Positions 54,100 to 63,743 of a stretch of DNA of 64,000 bases are shown in pieces. Position numbers and translations under genes: made by a program. Under the pieces are notes generated by a model. That model was not told the origin of the DNA. It searched no databases and saw only the letters and a program-made list of their open reading frames with translations. The stretch lies in contig NZ_CP061281.1 in assembly GCF_014621695.1 (NCBI RefSeq), positions 3,100,001 through 3,164,000 on the forward strand. The letters are read 5' to 3'. Source of the stretch: Streptomyces xanthii (GTDB taxonomy: Bacteria > Actinomycetota > Actinomycetes > Streptomycetales > Streptomycetaceae). How positions within the stretch are numbered: the first letter of the stretch is position 1; each line of letters begins with the position of its first letter.

Positions 54100-54543
54100 C
54101 TACTGCGCGACCTGGGTGATCTCGAACGGCACCGGCTGCTGGGCAGCGTGGGGGTGCTGGTCGCCCGAGTAGACCTTCAGCTTCGAGAGCATCTGACGGC
54201 CGAGCGTGTTCTTCGGGAGCATGCCCTTGATGGCCTTCTCGACGGCCTTCTCGGGGTTCTTCTCGAGGAGCTCGTCGTAGCGCACGGAACGCAGACCACC
54301 CGGGTAGCCGGAGTGGCGGTACGCCATCTTCTGGGTCTTCTTGTTGCCCGACAGGTGAACCTTGTCGGCGTTGATGATCACAACGAAGTCGCCCATGTCC
54401 ATGTGCGGGGCATAGGTCGGCTTGTGCTTGCCGCGGAGGAGAGTCGCAGCAGTGGTGGCCAGACGGCCCAGGACGACGTCCTGCGCGTCAATGACGAGCC
54501 ACTGGCGGGACACATCGCCGGGCTTAGGGCTGTACGTACGCAC
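54100..54543 (-). CDS. rplM: 50S ribosomal protein uL13
   Basis: 147 residues, normal length. [20 protein letters not shown] at the start, [16 protein letters not shown] and [18 protein letters not shown] (part) are typical; the tail mentions [15 protein letters not shown], somewhat longer than in E. coli. First gene of the rplM-rpsI operon, as almost everywhere in bacteria. The 174-base region upstream should hold its promoter. Confidence 0.97.
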   Translation of the reverse strand: MRTYSPKPGDVSRQWLVIDAQDVVLGRLATTAATLLRGKHKPTYAPHMDMGDFVVIINADKVHLSGNKKTQKMAYRHSGYPGGLRSVRYDELLEKNPEKAVEKAIKGMLPKNTLGRQMLSKLKVYSGDQHPHAAQQPVPFEITQVAQ

Positions 54544-54717
54544 TTCGCAGCCTTCTTCTTCAGTGGATGGGTGCTGAACATGGCATCACTGAAGCGATCG
54601 TGCAGCTGGGGACGACAGTGCCGGGTTCAGCGCCCGTATGCCGCCCACTGGTAACTGCTCCAGGGAACCCGTGTACGGCCTCTCACATGAGAATGAGCAC
54701 GCCGATACACATAACGA

Positions 54718-55956
54718 CTAGGCAGAGTACCCGCGCCGCCCCGGACGGGTCAAAACGAGGCCGTCCCGGGAACCGGGGACCGTGGGCGGCCCCGCCTTGC
54801 CGGAAGCGTCCAGGGCAGCCGGGGCGCGGCGCGCGGCACGGAGCCCGGCGACCAGGACCAGCCCGCACAGGGTCGCGCAGTCCAGGAACGCCCTGCGCGT
54901 CTCCATGTCCAGCCACGGCCGGGCGAGCCCCGGCACCTGCGGCAGCAGCACCGCCCAGAACCAGGGGCCGCCCGCCACGGCGCCCGCCGCCGTCGCCCCG
55001 GCGACCAGGAGCGGCACGGCGACCAGCAGGTAGTGGTCGTACGAGGGCCGGGAGACCAGGAACGCGGACAGCATCAGCAGCGTCGCGGTCTCGGAGAGCC
55101 GGGCCGGCGTCCGGTCGCCCCTCCCCCACCGCCGCGCCGCGCACCACACCCCGGCGGCGGCCGCCGCCAGCGCGATCCCGCTCGCCAGGGGCACCGGCAG
55201 CCCGAGCCGGGCGAGCACGGCCCCGGGCGAGGCCTCGTAGAGCCGCACGAAGCCGTCGTCGCCGCGCAGCAGGAAGGGCAGGGTGCGGGTGACGAAGCCC
55301 GCCGGGTCCGGCATGGCCAGGGCGGCGGCCAGCGAGGCGGCGACGGGGACCAGGACCATCGCCGCGAGCCCCTTCCAGCGCCGCGCCAGGACGAAGAGGA
55401 GAGCGACCGGGGCGAGCAGCGGCTTCAGGGCCAGGGCGGCGCCGAGCACGAGCCCGGCCGCGACCCAGCGCTCCCGGGCGGCGAGCAGCAGGGCGCAGGG
55501 CAGCGCGACGGCGGCGGTCACGGTCCAGTTGCCGAGGGTGACGAGATGAGCGAAGGGCGCGAAGCCGAGCGCGAGCGCCGCGAGGCCGCCCACGGCGAAG
55601 CGGCTCCGCCACGGCACCCCGTGCAGCCGCAGCGCCGCCACCCACCCGGCGACGAGCCCGGCGGTCACCAGCGCCGGGACGCTCGCGCGCAGCACGCCGG
55701 CCGGCAGCAGCGCCTGCGGCACGGCGGCGAGCACGGCGCTCGGGAAGTACAGGAAGTGCGGGTCCGCGTACGGCGACCCGCCGTCGAGCCACACCCGTGC
55801 GGCCTGGACGACGATCCCGTTGTCCATCCCCCCGGTGACACCGCGCAGGGAGGCGTGCAGGGGAACGGCGACGAGCACCACCCCGAGCACGGCCCACCCG
55901 AGCCGGGACGCGGGCAGCAACAGCCAGTACAAAACGGGTGATTTACCCTGATCCAT
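54718..55956 (-). CDS. GT87/DUF2029-type integral membrane glycosyltransferase
   Basis: 412 residues with about 9-10 hydrophobic segments. It has a pattern of the polyprenyl-phosphate-mannose-using mannosyltransferases of actinobacteria: the N-terminal VPLHASLRGVTGGMDNGIVVQ outer loop with the acid pair, FLYFPSAVLA, LGNWTVTAAVALPCALLL and ALALKPLLAPV, where Lys-Pro is a family mark. Probably transfers a mannose or arabinose to lipid or glycan in the envelope. No adjacent glycan gene, although a GT2 gene follows 2.6 kb upstream. ATG at 55956. Confidence 0.87.
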   Translation of the reverse strand: MDQGKSPVLYWLLLPASRLGWAVLGVVLVAVPLHASLRGVTGGMDNGIVVQAARVWLDGGSPYADPHFLYFPSAVLAAVPQALLPAGVLRASVPALVTAGLVAGWVAALRLHGVPWRSRFAVGGLAALALGFAPFAHLVTLGNWTVTAAVALPCALLLAARERWVAAGLVLGAALALKPLLAPVALLFVLARRWKGLAAMVLVPVAASLAAALAMPDPAGFVTRTLPFLLRGDDGFVRLYEASPGAVLARLGLPVPLASGIALAAAAAGVWCAARRWGRGDRTPARLSETATLLMLSAFLVSRPSYDHYLLVAVPLLVAGATAAGAVAGGPWFWAVLLPQVPGLARPWLDMETRRAFLDCATLCGLVLVAGLRAARRAPAALDASGKAGPPTVPGSRDGLVLTRPGRRGYSA

Positions 55957-56030
55957 GCGGCTAACGGTAAGTCAGGCCGGGCCTTGGCGCGGGGAACTCC
56001 CCCGCGGCCGCTCCCCGTAAGATGCGCCGC

Positions 56031-56879
56031 ATGAGTTTCGGGCAAGGGGGAGCCCCGTGGGGCCCCGAAGACAACGGATCCACCCCGGACTGGGCAGCCC
56101 TCGCCGAGGCATCCGAGGCCCGCGCACGCAAACGCCGCTGGATGATGATCGGCGGCGCCGTCGCGGCGACCCTCGCGGTCGGCTCCCTCGTCGCCTGGGG
56201 CATCGTCTCGGCGAACAAGGACAACGAGGCGGGGAACAAGCCGGCCGAGCAGCTGCCGAGCACCGCCGACATCCCCAGCGAGGGCAAGACGCCGGGCCCG
56301 TCCTTCGAGGCGACGACCCCGCCGCCCCCGCTCGACCCCAACGACTTCATCAACAGCGCTGACAAGGACCGGGCGCCGCTGAACGAGGACACCCTCTACC
56401 CGGGCAAGACCCTGACGATGGGCGGCAACGTCTACAAGAAGGGCGCCTCGACCCACACCAAGAACTGTGCCTCGGCCGCGCAGGGCGCCCTGACCGGCGT
56501 ACTGAAGAACAACGACTGCACGCAGATGATCCGCGCCACCTACACCAAGGGCGACACCGCGGTGACCGTCGGCGTGGCCGTCTTCGACACGAAGGCCGAG
56601 GCCGCCAAGGCCGCCGGCCAGTACAAGCTGCGGGGTGCCGTCGTCTCGCTGCCCGGCTCGGGCGTGCCCGCCTTCTGCCGCACCACGGTCTGCCGCCAGA
56701 CGTCCAACTCGGTCGGCCGGTACGTGTACTTCACCAACGGCGGCCTGACCAACGGCAAGGACGCCACCAAGAAGGACACGACGCTGTTCACGCTCGGCGA
56801 CGACCTGCGCGCGTTCACTTTCCAGCAGATCCAGCGGCGCGGCCAGACACAGGCCTCCGCGGCGGCCACGGCGGGCTGA
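56031..56879 (+). CDS. Membrane-anchored hypothetical protein
   Basis: 282 residues from the ATG at 56031 (MSFGQGGAPWGP); ATG at 56022 is an alternative three residues longer. N-terminal cytoplasmic part, one membrane helix (WMMIGGAVAATLAVGSLVAW) near 40, a Pro/Thr-rich linker, then an outer domain with four Cys (TKNCASAAQ, NNDCTQM, AFCRTTVCRQTS), which suggests two disulfides. The domain shows alternating strands and helices (AVTVGVAVFDTKAEAAKAAG). No family is recognised. It is divergent from the GT87 gene and convergent with the CBM3 gene. Confidence 0.85.
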   Translation: MSFGQGGAPWGPEDNGSTPDWAALAEASEARARKRRWMMIGGAVAATLAVGSLVAWGIVSANKDNEAGNKPAEQLPSTADIPSEGKTPGPSFEATTPPPPLDPNDFINSADKDRAPLNEDTLYPGKTLTMGGNVYKKGASTHTKNCASAAQGALTGVLKNNDCTQMIRATYTKGDTAVTVGVAVFDTKAEAAKAAGQYKLRGAVVSLPGSGVPAFCRTTVCRQTSNSVGRYVYFTNGGLTNGKDATKKDTTLFTLGDDLRAFTFQQIQRRGQTQASAAATAG

Positions 56880-56911
56880 GCCCGCGCCGGCGGCACACCC
56901 CGGGGGCGAGG

Positions 56912-58516
56912 TCAGCCCTTCTTCGGCAAGGTGTTCACGTAAGGCGTTCCCTGCGCGGCGAGACCTGCCGCGGCCTCGGCCGCCTCGTCGGCCGGGACGG
57001 CCGCACCGGACTTGAGGTACACCCAGTCGACCTTCACCTCCCAGGACCGCTTGCCCTGGAAGGGGAGGTCGACGAACCAGTTGCTGAAGTTGACGGTCAT
57101 CGACTCGCGCGGGAAGTAGGCCTTCCCGCTGGTGTACAGCTTCTTTCCGTCCACGGCGTAGGTCACCTTGTCGTCGGCCGCGGTCATCGTCAGGATGTGC
57201 CAGCCCTCGAGCTTCCGGGTGTGCGGCTCGGTGACCCGGTCGAGGTCTTCGCTGCTGCGCCAGCTGGTGGTGTCGAGGATCGGGCCGTAGCGACCCCAGC
57301 CGCCGTTCGGCATGTACTCGAAGTCGAGCTCGCTGTACTTCTTCGACTTGTGGTCCGGCGAGATGGCGAAGAGTGCTGGGGACACATGGTCTCCGTCCTT
57401 GCCGCGCACCGGCGTGTTGCCGAAGTACACACGCGCGGCGAGGGTGCCCTCGCGGAACACGGGTCGCACGGTGTGGAACTCGGACTGCACGGTGCCCTTC
57501 TTGGTGCCGTCCGTGGCGGCCTCCAGACGCACGACCTGCCCGCTGGCACCGCTCTCGCCGGAGGGGAAGGTGACCGCCTTCTTCGACCAGGAGTCCTTGA
57601 TGCCCGGTCCGCCCTCGCCGTCGCGTGCCTCCCAGTTGTGGGCGGCGAGCGCCTTGTCGTCCGGCCCCGTGTAGGCGAAGTCGTCGAACAGGACACCCTC
57701 CGGTATCCGGGCCGTGCCCGCCCCGGAGCCGGCACTCACCTCGGTGCCTTCGGTGTCACCGTCCGGCCCCTCGCCCCACACCTGGACCCCGTCCAGGTAG
57801 GCGGTGACCCGCGCGGACTCCTGGTACGCCGTCATCGTCGCGTCGAAGGAGTAGTCGTCCGACTGGTCGACCTTCTTGTGGTCGACGCGGTAGAGCTGGA
57901 GCCCGATCGCCCGGGTCGTCCCGCCCGGCTTCAGCGTACCGGCCGCGCCGGTGAAGCCCACCTCCAGGTAGGCGTCACGCGCCGACCCGGCGTTCCCCGC
58001 GGGCACCGTGCGCAGACTGACATGGGAACAGTCGAGGGCCGTCTGGGTGCAGTTGGCCGCGTACTCGGCGTCGCCGTCCGCGGTGTAGTAGTACCGGAGC
58101 CTGACATCCGCGAGGTCCACCGTCCTGCCGGACGTGTTGATGACTTCCAGCCAGGGCTGGGCGGCACCCCCGTCCGCCGGACCGTGCGTGCGGTACCGCA
58201 CGGTGAGGACCGCGGAATCCTGCTCCTGCGTCCACCACCGGTAGCCGGCGATCCCGGCTCCGCCGAGCAGACCCAGCACGGCCGCTCCGGCGAGGACGCT
58301 CCGCGCGCCACCGGACCGCTTGCGGCGCCTGGTCGCGCCCGCCACCCGGCGGTCGTGCCGAAGCCGCCTGAGCGAGAGCGCCCAGCCCGTGAGAGAGACG
58401 ACGATGGCTATGGCGGTGTAGCCGATGACCACGCCGCTGACCTGGGTCACCCTGGTAACGGTGTACGCGATGCCGGCCAGCACCGCGCAGGCGCCGAGGC
58501 CCCTGAGGACGTTCAT
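56912..58516 (-). CDS. Membrane-anchored CBM3 plus GH16-like polysaccharide protein
   Basis: 534 residues, ATG at 58516. Two or three N-terminal membrane helices (at about 6-24, 28-48 and 73-92) are followed by a type 3 carbohydrate-binding module at about 100-255 (WLEVINTSGRTVDLADVRLRYY in part, YLEVGFTGAAGTLKPGGTT, DDYSFD, GVQVWGEGP). From about 270 a concanavalin-like domain has FDDFAYTG, HNWEARDG, and SELDFEYMPNGGWG near 395, which fits the ExDxE catalytic pattern of GH16. So it may bind and trim a beta-glucan. It starts 30 bases after the GT2 gene. The pairing with a synthase is the main clue to its role. Confidence 0.87.
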   Translation of the reverse strand: MNVLRGLGACAVLAGIAYTVTRVTQVSGVVIGYTAIAIVVSLTGWALSLRRLRHDRRVAGATRRRKRSGGARSVLAGAAVLGLLGGAGIAGYRWWTQEQDSAVLTVRYRTHGPADGGAAQPWLEVINTSGRTVDLADVRLRYYYTADGDAEYAANCTQTALDCSHVSLRTVPAGNAGSARDAYLEVGFTGAAGTLKPGGTTRAIGLQLYRVDHKKVDQSDDYSFDATMTAYQESARVTAYLDGVQVWGEGPDGDTEGTEVSAGSGAGTARIPEGVLFDDFAYTGPDDKALAAHNWEARDGEGGPGIKDSWSKKAVTFPSGESGASGQVVRLEAATDGTKKGTVQSEFHTVRPVFREGTLAARVYFGNTPVRGKDGDHVSPALFAISPDHKSKKYSELDFEYMPNGGWGRYGPILDTTSWRSSEDLDRVTEPHTRKLEGWHILTMTAADDKVTYAVDGKKLYTSGKAYFPRESMTVNFSNWFVDLPFQGKRSWEVKVDWVYLKSGAAVPADEAAEAAAGLAAQGTPYVNTLPKKG

Positions 58517-58546
58517 TTAGCTGTTTGCTCCTGAGCCTGTCCGCGG

Positions 58547-59737
58547 CTACTTCCAGGCGGACACACGGGTGACGTACGACTTCAAGATCGACGAGACCAT
58601 CCAGTACGCCCGCACGACGGTGTAGACGAGCTCAGGAAGGATGAGAGCTTCGACCAGCATGGCCTTCCAGCCCAGGCTCCTCACCCGCATCGCGGGGTAG
58701 AGGACCCAGAACGCGAGAAGAAGCAGCAGCAGCGGATGCGTGCTCACGGTGTACTGCGCCGCGGCGAGCAGCTGGCGCGCACCCCAGATGAAGATGTAGG
58801 CGAAGCCGAACAGGCCCAGGATCATCGTCGTGATCGAGTGCCAGGTGAACTTGGTCCAGCCGCGCTGGCGCAGCGCGTCCACGGTGCCCCGGCTCCACCG
58901 CTCACGCTGCTGGGTCAGCTCGCGCAGGGTGGGCATGAGGTCGGTGTACGCAATGCACAGCTCGTTGGCCGTGACCTTCCAGCCGGACTCCTTCAGCGCC
59001 AGGGTGGTCTCGTAGTCCTCGACGAGGTTGCGGTGATCCTCCCAGAACACCTCGCCCCGCCAGTCGATCAGGCCTTGCAGCGCCTCGGCCCGGTAGAAGG
59101 AGCCCGCGCCCGACATGGTGTGGACGTCCGTGCGGTAGCGCGCCCGGGCCGCCCGGCCGTACTCGATGATCTGCATGCCGAGCAGATAGCGCTGCCATGG
59201 GTTGCGCCACAGGTCGGTGCGCCCGAAGCAGGCCGCGCTGACGCCACCGACCTCGGGGTCCGACGCGATCACGTTGCGCGCCCGCTCGATGAACTTCGGG
59301 TGCAGTTCGGTGTCGGCGTCCATGACCAGGATGTGGCCGACCCGGCCGTCGAGCCGCCCTCCGACCGCGTTCCTGAGCCAGGCCAGGCCGTGGTTGAGAG
59401 CGCCGGCCTTCTTGTGCGGGTTGTCGGGGAAGTTGAGGACGACCGTCGGCGGGGTGCGCTCGTCATGAGCGAACTGGAGGGCGTACTCCTCGGTCCGGTC
59501 GGTCGAATTGTTGACCACCACGATGATCAGGTCGGGGCGCCGGGACTGCCGCGCCAGCGACTCGAGCGAGGTGAAGACCCCGACTTCCTCGTTCCGCGCG
59601 GGGACGAGGACGACCGTCCCGTAGACCATGTCGGCCTGCGCGGTCACGACGAGCCGTCGACCGCCCCTGCCTCGCCTGTGGCGGCTGCGCCGCGCATCCA
59701 CACTCTCGTGCCCCGCAACGGTCCCGGACACAACCAT
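58547..59737 (-). CDS. Processive GT2 polysaccharide synthase
   Basis: 396 residues from the ATG at 59737 (GTG at 59731 is equally possible because AGGGGG lies six bases before it; a GTG at 59776 lacks a ribosome site). Cytosolic GT2 catalytic domain with VPARNEEVGVFTSLESLA, NNSTDRT, DADTELHP (second Asp set), VEDYETT, and the processive signature QQRERW. Four or so C-terminal membrane helices follow (ITTMILGLFGFAYIFIWG, LLLLLLAFWVLYP). This is the hyaluronan/cellulose-synthase-like plan, making a long beta-linked polymer and moving it out. It starts a two-gene unit with the CBM3 protein. The sugar cannot be read from the sequence. Confidence 0.9.
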   Translation of the reverse strand: MVVSGTVAGHESVDARRSRHRRGRGGRRLVVTAQADMVYGTVVLVPARNEEVGVFTSLESLARQSRRPDLIIVVVNNSTDRTEEYALQFAHDERTPPTVVLNFPDNPHKKAGALNHGLAWLRNAVGGRLDGRVGHILVMDADTELHPKFIERARNVIASDPEVGGVSAACFGRTDLWRNPWQRYLLGMQIIEYGRAARARYRTDVHTMSGAGSFYRAEALQGLIDWRGEVFWEDHRNLVEDYETTLALKESGWKVTANELCIAYTDLMPTLRELTQQRERWSRGTVDALRQRGWTKFTWHSITTMILGLFGFAYIFIWGARQLLAAAQYTVSTHPLLLLLLAFWVLYPAMRVRSLGWKAMLVEALILPELVYTVVRAYWMVSSILKSYVTRVSAWK

Positions 59738-60020
59738 CCCCCTGCCCCGTTTTCCCCAGAAACGCGACGCCTTCACATCGTGCCGAGAAGTGAAGATACC
59801 GTAATTGTTTTCGGTGATTGAAGGTTCGACCGATCACCCCACAAGGCACGATCAACCCTTTATCGGGCGTCGCTCGCCCTCCTGGGCAGCCCGACTCGCG
59901 TCACAATCAACGTAATTCGCGCATGCGGGACAAGGGTTGTGTGATCACGGCGTGAAGAAGGTCACTTCACGGGTGAAGACGGGAAACTTGGGGCGAATTC
60001 GGACCAGGTCGTTCCGGTGC
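59738..60020. other. A/T-richer upstream region of the GT2 unit
   Basis: 283 bp between truA's 3' end and the GT2 start. It is clearly A/T-richer than flanking genes (for example ACCGTAATTGTTTTCGGTGA and AATCAACGTAATTCGCG), which suggests a complex or foreign promoter region. I see no matched -35/-10 pair that I can support. Confidence 0.5.
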
Positions 60021-60875
60021 TCAGCAGCAGCCGGAGCCCGGCAGTGTCCGCTTGTTGCGCGCCTCCTTGTTGCGCGCGGCGAGCAACTCGTCGGCCGGGT
60101 AACCGACTTCCTCGAGCGTCAGGCCGTGCGGCCGCACCACGTGCACGGCCGAGTCGCGGACCCCGGCGGCCAGCACCTTGCCCGGCCAGTCGCTCGGCCG
60201 GTGCCCGTCGCCGACGAACAGCAGGGCACCGATCAGCGAGCGCACCATGTTGTGGCAGAAGGCGTCGGCCCGCACGGTCGCCGTGACGATCCCGTCGTCC
60301 CCGCGCACGAGACTCAGCTCCTGCAGCGTCCGGATCGTCGTGGCACCCTCACGCTTCTTGCAGTACGCCGCGAAGTCGTGCTCCCCCAGCAGCCGCTCGG
60401 CGGCCGCGTTCATCGCGTCGACGTCCAACGGCCAGTCGTGCCACAGGACATGACCCCGCAACAGCGGGTCGACGCCGCCCGGCAGATCGGTCACGCGGTA
60501 CGCGTAGCGCCGCCAGACCGCCGAGAAGCGCGCGTTGAACCCGCTCGGCGCCTCGGCCACCGACCACACCCGCACATCCTTGGGCAGCCGCCCCGCGAGC
60601 CGCTTGAGCAGCTTCTCCCGGTGCTCGGCCCACACCTCGTCGGGCAGGTCCACATGGGCCACCTGGCCGCGCGCGTGCACCCCGGCGTCGGTCCGCCCGG
60701 CCACCGTCAGCTCGTACGTCCGCTGCGAGCGCGTGACGGTGCGCAGCGCGTCCTCGATCTCCCCCTGCACGGTGCGCCGCCCGCCGGCCTGCTTGGCCCA
60801 TCCGGAGAAGTCCGTCCCGTCGTACGAGAGATCCAGCCGTACGCGTACGGTCCCGGGAGCTGCCTCATCGGTCAC
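60021..60875 (-). CDS. truA: tRNA pseudouridine synthase A
   Basis: 284 residues from the GTG at 60875, with a perfect AGGAGG nine bases upstream. Makes pseudouridine at positions 38-40 of tRNA. Catalytic Asp is in [19 protein letters not shown] (in part); [16 protein letters not shown] at the start and [14 protein letters not shown] are typical. C-terminus ends GSGCC, unusual but plausible. It is separated from rplQ here by the lipoprotein gene. Confidence 0.96.
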   Translation of the reverse strand: MTDEAAPGTVRVRLDLSYDGTDFSGWAKQAGGRRTVQGEIEDALRTVTRSQRTYELTVAGRTDAGVHARGQVAHVDLPDEVWAEHREKLLKRLAGRLPKDVRVWSVAEAPSGFNARFSAVWRRYAYRVTDLPGGVDPLLRGHVLWHDWPLDVDAMNAAAERLLGEHDFAAYCKKREGATTIRTLQELSLVRGDDGIVTATVRADAFCHNMVRSLIGALLFVGDGHRPSDWPGKVLAAGVRDSAVHVVRPHGLTLEEVGYPADELLAARNKEARNKRTLPGSGCC

Positions 60876-60979
60876 CGGTTCATACCTCCTGTCGAACTTC
60901 CGCCCCGACCGCAACTGACCGGCGCGGCCGGGCGTCCCCCTGCACAGACCAAGATCGACCACCTGCTCCAGGGGGAACC

Positions 60980-61396
60980 ATGAACAAGTGGACCACGCGT
61001 GCCGCGGCGGCTCTCGCCACCGCGGTCCTCGCCGCCGGACTGACCGCCTGCACCGGCTCGGACTCGAGCTCCGACTCCGACGACCGGGCCGGCGCGCACC
61101 CGACCCGCGCCACCGTCTCCGAAGCCGAGACCCGCTGTGTGCAGCAGGCGGTGAACTGGTTCCAGGAACCGCGGGTCACCGTCGACGGCGACTACGACGC
61201 CAAGACCCGCGCCGCCGTCGGCCGCTACCAGCACAAACACGGTCTGGCCGGCGACGGCGAGATGGGCGCCCCGACCGGCCGCGCCCTGTTCGACGACGTC
61301 AACAAGGTCGTCGACACCCTGCTCGAAGGCCCGAAGGACGGCTCCGCGAAGTACCGCGACTGGCTCGGCCGCTGCGACAAGGTCGTCCGCCGCTGA
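60980..61396 (+). CDS. Peptidoglycan-binding lipoprotein
   Basis: 138 residues. Signal peptide with lipobox LTACTGS (Cys near 24), a Ser/Asp-rich spacer, and a PG_binding_1 domain: [41 protein letters not shown] and GRALFDDV in order. Two Cys (near 53 and 132) may form a disulfide. No catalytic domain, so it probably tethers to or senses the cell wall. ATG at 60980 with GGGGGAACC upstream. Divergent from truA. Confidence 0.9.
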   Translation: MNKWTTRAAAALATAVLAAGLTACTGSDSSSDSDDRAGAHPTRATVSEAETRCVQQAVNWFQEPRVTVDGDYDAKTRAAVGRYQHKHGLAGDGEMGAPTGRALFDDVNKVVDTLLEGPKDGSAKYRDWLGRCDKVVRR

Positions 61397-61419
61397 CGCA
61401 CGGGCCCCGGCGGCACGCA

Positions 61420-61459
61420 AAGCGGGCCCGCCCCGGAGATACCGGGGACGGGCCCGCTT
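61420..61459. terminator. Bidirectional terminator
   Basis: Seventeen-base arms (AAGCGGGCCCG then CCCCGG, and the complement with one bulged A) around AGATA, between convergent lipoprotein gene and rplQ. Confidence 0.82.
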
Positions 61460-61475
61460 CACATCAAGAACGCGA

Positions 61476-61973
61476 TCAGGCGTCCTTGGACTCCTCGGCG
61501 GCCTCGGCCGGCTTGGCGTCCTCGACGACCTCGGCGGCCGGAGCGGCAGCCTCAGCGTCCTTGGCGGCACGCTTGGTGGCGGCCTCGGCCTCACCGGTGG
61601 CCTGCTGCGCGACCGTCAGGGCCTCGACCAGCTCGATGACAGCCATGGGCGCGTTGTCGCCACGGCGGTTACCGATCTTGGTGATGCGGGTGTAACCACC
61701 CGGACGGTTCTCGTAGCGCGGGGCGATCTCGGTGAAGAGCGTGTGGACGACGCTCTTGTCCGTGATGACCTGGAGCACCTGACGGCGGTTGTGAAGGTCG
61801 CCCTTCTTCGCCTTGGTGACCAGACGCTCCGCGTACGGGCGCAGACGACGGGCCTTGGCCTCGGTCGTCGTGATCTTGCCGTGCTCGAAGAGGCTCTTCG
61901 CGAGGTTCGCGAGGAGGAGCTTCTCGTGCGCGGCGCTGCCGCCCAGACGGGCACCCTTGGCGGGCTTCGGCAT
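61476..61973 (-). CDS. rplQ: 50S ribosomal protein bL17
   Basis: 165 residues: the conserved 115-residue core ([37 protein letters not shown]) and an Ala/Glu-rich tail of about 50 residues as in other actinobacteria. It ends the rpsM-rpsK-rpoA-rplQ run, 114 bases after rpoA. Confidence 0.97.
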   Translation of the reverse strand: MPKPAKGARLGGSAAHEKLLLANLAKSLFEHGKITTTEAKARRLRPYAERLVTKAKKGDLHNRRQVLQVITDKSVVHTLFTEIAPRYENRPGGYTRITKIGNRRGDNAPMAVIELVEALTVAQQATGEAEAATKRAAKDAEAAAPAAEVVEDAKPAEAAEESKDA

Positions 61974-62087
61974 GATTTCTCCTAGGTGTCTGCCCCGGCC
62001 GTATCAGGTACCGGAGTCAGTGTCCGAGCAGGCGGCTGCCTGTCGGAGATCCGGGGGACGCGAGCGTCCCCCGGAAAGCGGGACCGA

Positions 62088-63110
62088 TCAGTACTGCTCG
62101 GTCTCCACGAAGCCCGCGTCCGCGTCGTCGTCGGCGCCGAAGGCGTCCGCGGCGGCGGTCGGGTCGAACCCGGGGGGCGAGTCCTTGAGCGCGAGGCCCA
62201 TGCCGGCGAGCTTGGCCTTGACCTCGTCGATCGACTTCGCACCGAAGTTGCGGATGTCGAGCAGGTCCGCCTCGGAGCGGGCGACGAGCTCACCCACGGA
62301 GTGGATGCCCTCGCGCTTGAGGCAGTTGTACGACCGAACGGTGAGCTCGAGCTCCTCGATCGGCAGCGCCAGGTCGGCGGCCAGGGCGGCGTCCGTCGGG
62401 GACGGACCCATGTCGATGCCCTCGGCGTCGATGTTCAGCTCGCGGGCGAGACCGAACAGCTCGACCAGGGTCTTGCCGGCGGACGCCATGGCGTCACGCG
62501 GGCGCATGGCCTGCTTGGTCTCGACGTCGACGATCAGCTTGTCGAAGTCGGTGCGCTGCTCGACACGCGTGGCCTCGACCTTGTACGTGACCTTGAGAAC
62601 CGGCGAGTAGATCGAGTCGACCGGGATGCGCCCGATCTCCTGACCGACCTGCTTGTTCTGCACGGCGGAGACGTAGCCGCGACCGCGCTCGACGGTCAGC
62701 TCCATCTCCAGCTTGCCCTTGCCGTTGAGCGTGGCGAGGACGAGGTCGGGGTTGTGCACCTCGACACCGGCCGGGGGCGCGATGTCGGCGGCGGTGACCA
62801 GACCCGGGCCCTGCTTGCGCAGGTACATCACGACCGGCTCGTCGTGCTCCGAGGAGACGACCAGCTGCTTGATGTTGAGGATCAGGTCGGTGACGTCCTC
62901 CTTGACGCCCGGCACGGTGGTGAACTCGTGCAGGACACCGTCGATGCGGATGCTGGTGACAGCAGCGCCGGGGATCGACGAGAGGAGCGTGCGGCGGAGG
63001 GAGTTGCCGAGGGTGTAACCGAAGCCCGGCTCCAGCGGCTCGATCACGAACCGGGAGCGGAACTCGTCGACGACCTCTTCGGTCAACGAGGGACGCTGAG
63101 CAATCAGCAT
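62088..63110 (-). CDS. rpoA: RNA polymerase alpha subunit
   Basis: 340 residues. N-terminal dimerisation domain ([36 protein letters not shown]) and C-terminal domain ([37 protein letters not shown]) that contacts UP elements and activators. Acidic C-terminal tail ending FVETEQY. Normal length. Confidence 0.98.
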   Translation of the reverse strand: MLIAQRPSLTEEVVDEFRSRFVIEPLEPGFGYTLGNSLRRTLLSSIPGAAVTSIRIDGVLHEFTTVPGVKEDVTDLILNIKQLVVSSEHDEPVVMYLRKQGPGLVTAADIAPPAGVEVHNPDLVLATLNGKGKLEMELTVERGRGYVSAVQNKQVGQEIGRIPVDSIYSPVLKVTYKVEATRVEQRTDFDKLIVDVETKQAMRPRDAMASAGKTLVELFGLARELNIDAEGIDMGPSPTDAALAADLALPIEELELTVRSYNCLKREGIHSVGELVARSEADLLDIRNFGAKSIDEVKAKLAGMGLALKDSPPGFDPTAAADAFGADDDADAGFVETEQY

Positions 63111-63272
63111 TCTGCGAATCCTTCAGTCATGGGCACCCACTATTTGATGCCCGACTCACCGGGCGGTAGCCCGATATGTACTACAGCTGCAATGGTACGG
63201 GCGGCACGGCCTCTGACGAGAGCCGTACCGCCCGGAAACCTCAGACCAAGCGGCCTGCGCTGCTGACCTGGG

Positions 63273-63677
63273 TCAGACGCGGCGACGCTTGGGCGGACGG
63301 CAGCCGTTGTGCGGCGTGGGCGTCACGTCCTGGATCGAACCGACCTCGAGGCCCGTGGCCTGGAGGGAGCGGATCGCGGTCTCACGGCCGGAGCCGGGAC
63401 CCTTGACGAACACGTCGACCTTGCGCATGCCGTGCTCCTGCGCGCGGCGGGCGGCCGACTCGGCGGCCATCTGCGCGGCGAACGGGGTCGACTTGCGCGA
63501 ACCCTTGAAGCCGACGTGGCCGGCGGAGGCCCACGAGATCACGTTGCCGGTCGGGTCCGTGATGGACACGATCGTGTTGTTGAACGTGCTCTTGATGTGC
63601 GCGTGGCCGTGAGCGACGTTCTTCTTTTCCTTGCGGCGCACCTTCTTGGCAGCGCCCTGACGACCCTTGGGGGGCAT
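63273..63677 (-). CDS. rpsK: 30S ribosomal protein uS11
   Basis: 134 residues. Basic start ([19 protein letters not shown]), [20 protein letters not shown], and the C-terminal [18 protein letters not shown] are standard. Part of the 30S platform. Located between rpsM and rpoA. Confidence 0.97.
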   Translation of the reverse strand: MPPKGRQGAAKKVRRKEKKNVAHGHAHIKSTFNNTIVSITDPTGNVISWASAGHVGFKGSRKSTPFAAQMAAESAARRAQEHGMRKVDVFVKGPGSGRETAIRSLQATGLEVGSIQDVTPTPHNGCRPPKRRRV

Positions 63678-63743
63678 CTATATCTCCTACGGGAGGTGGT
63701 CGGTCCTACAGCGAAGACCGCTTGGTCAAGCGTCCGCTGAGGA

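Noticed and set aside
54544..54717. Ribosomal-protein leader with autoregulatory structure upstream of rplM
   Set aside because: No convincing conserved hairpin could be drawn by eye; only a promoter is assumed.
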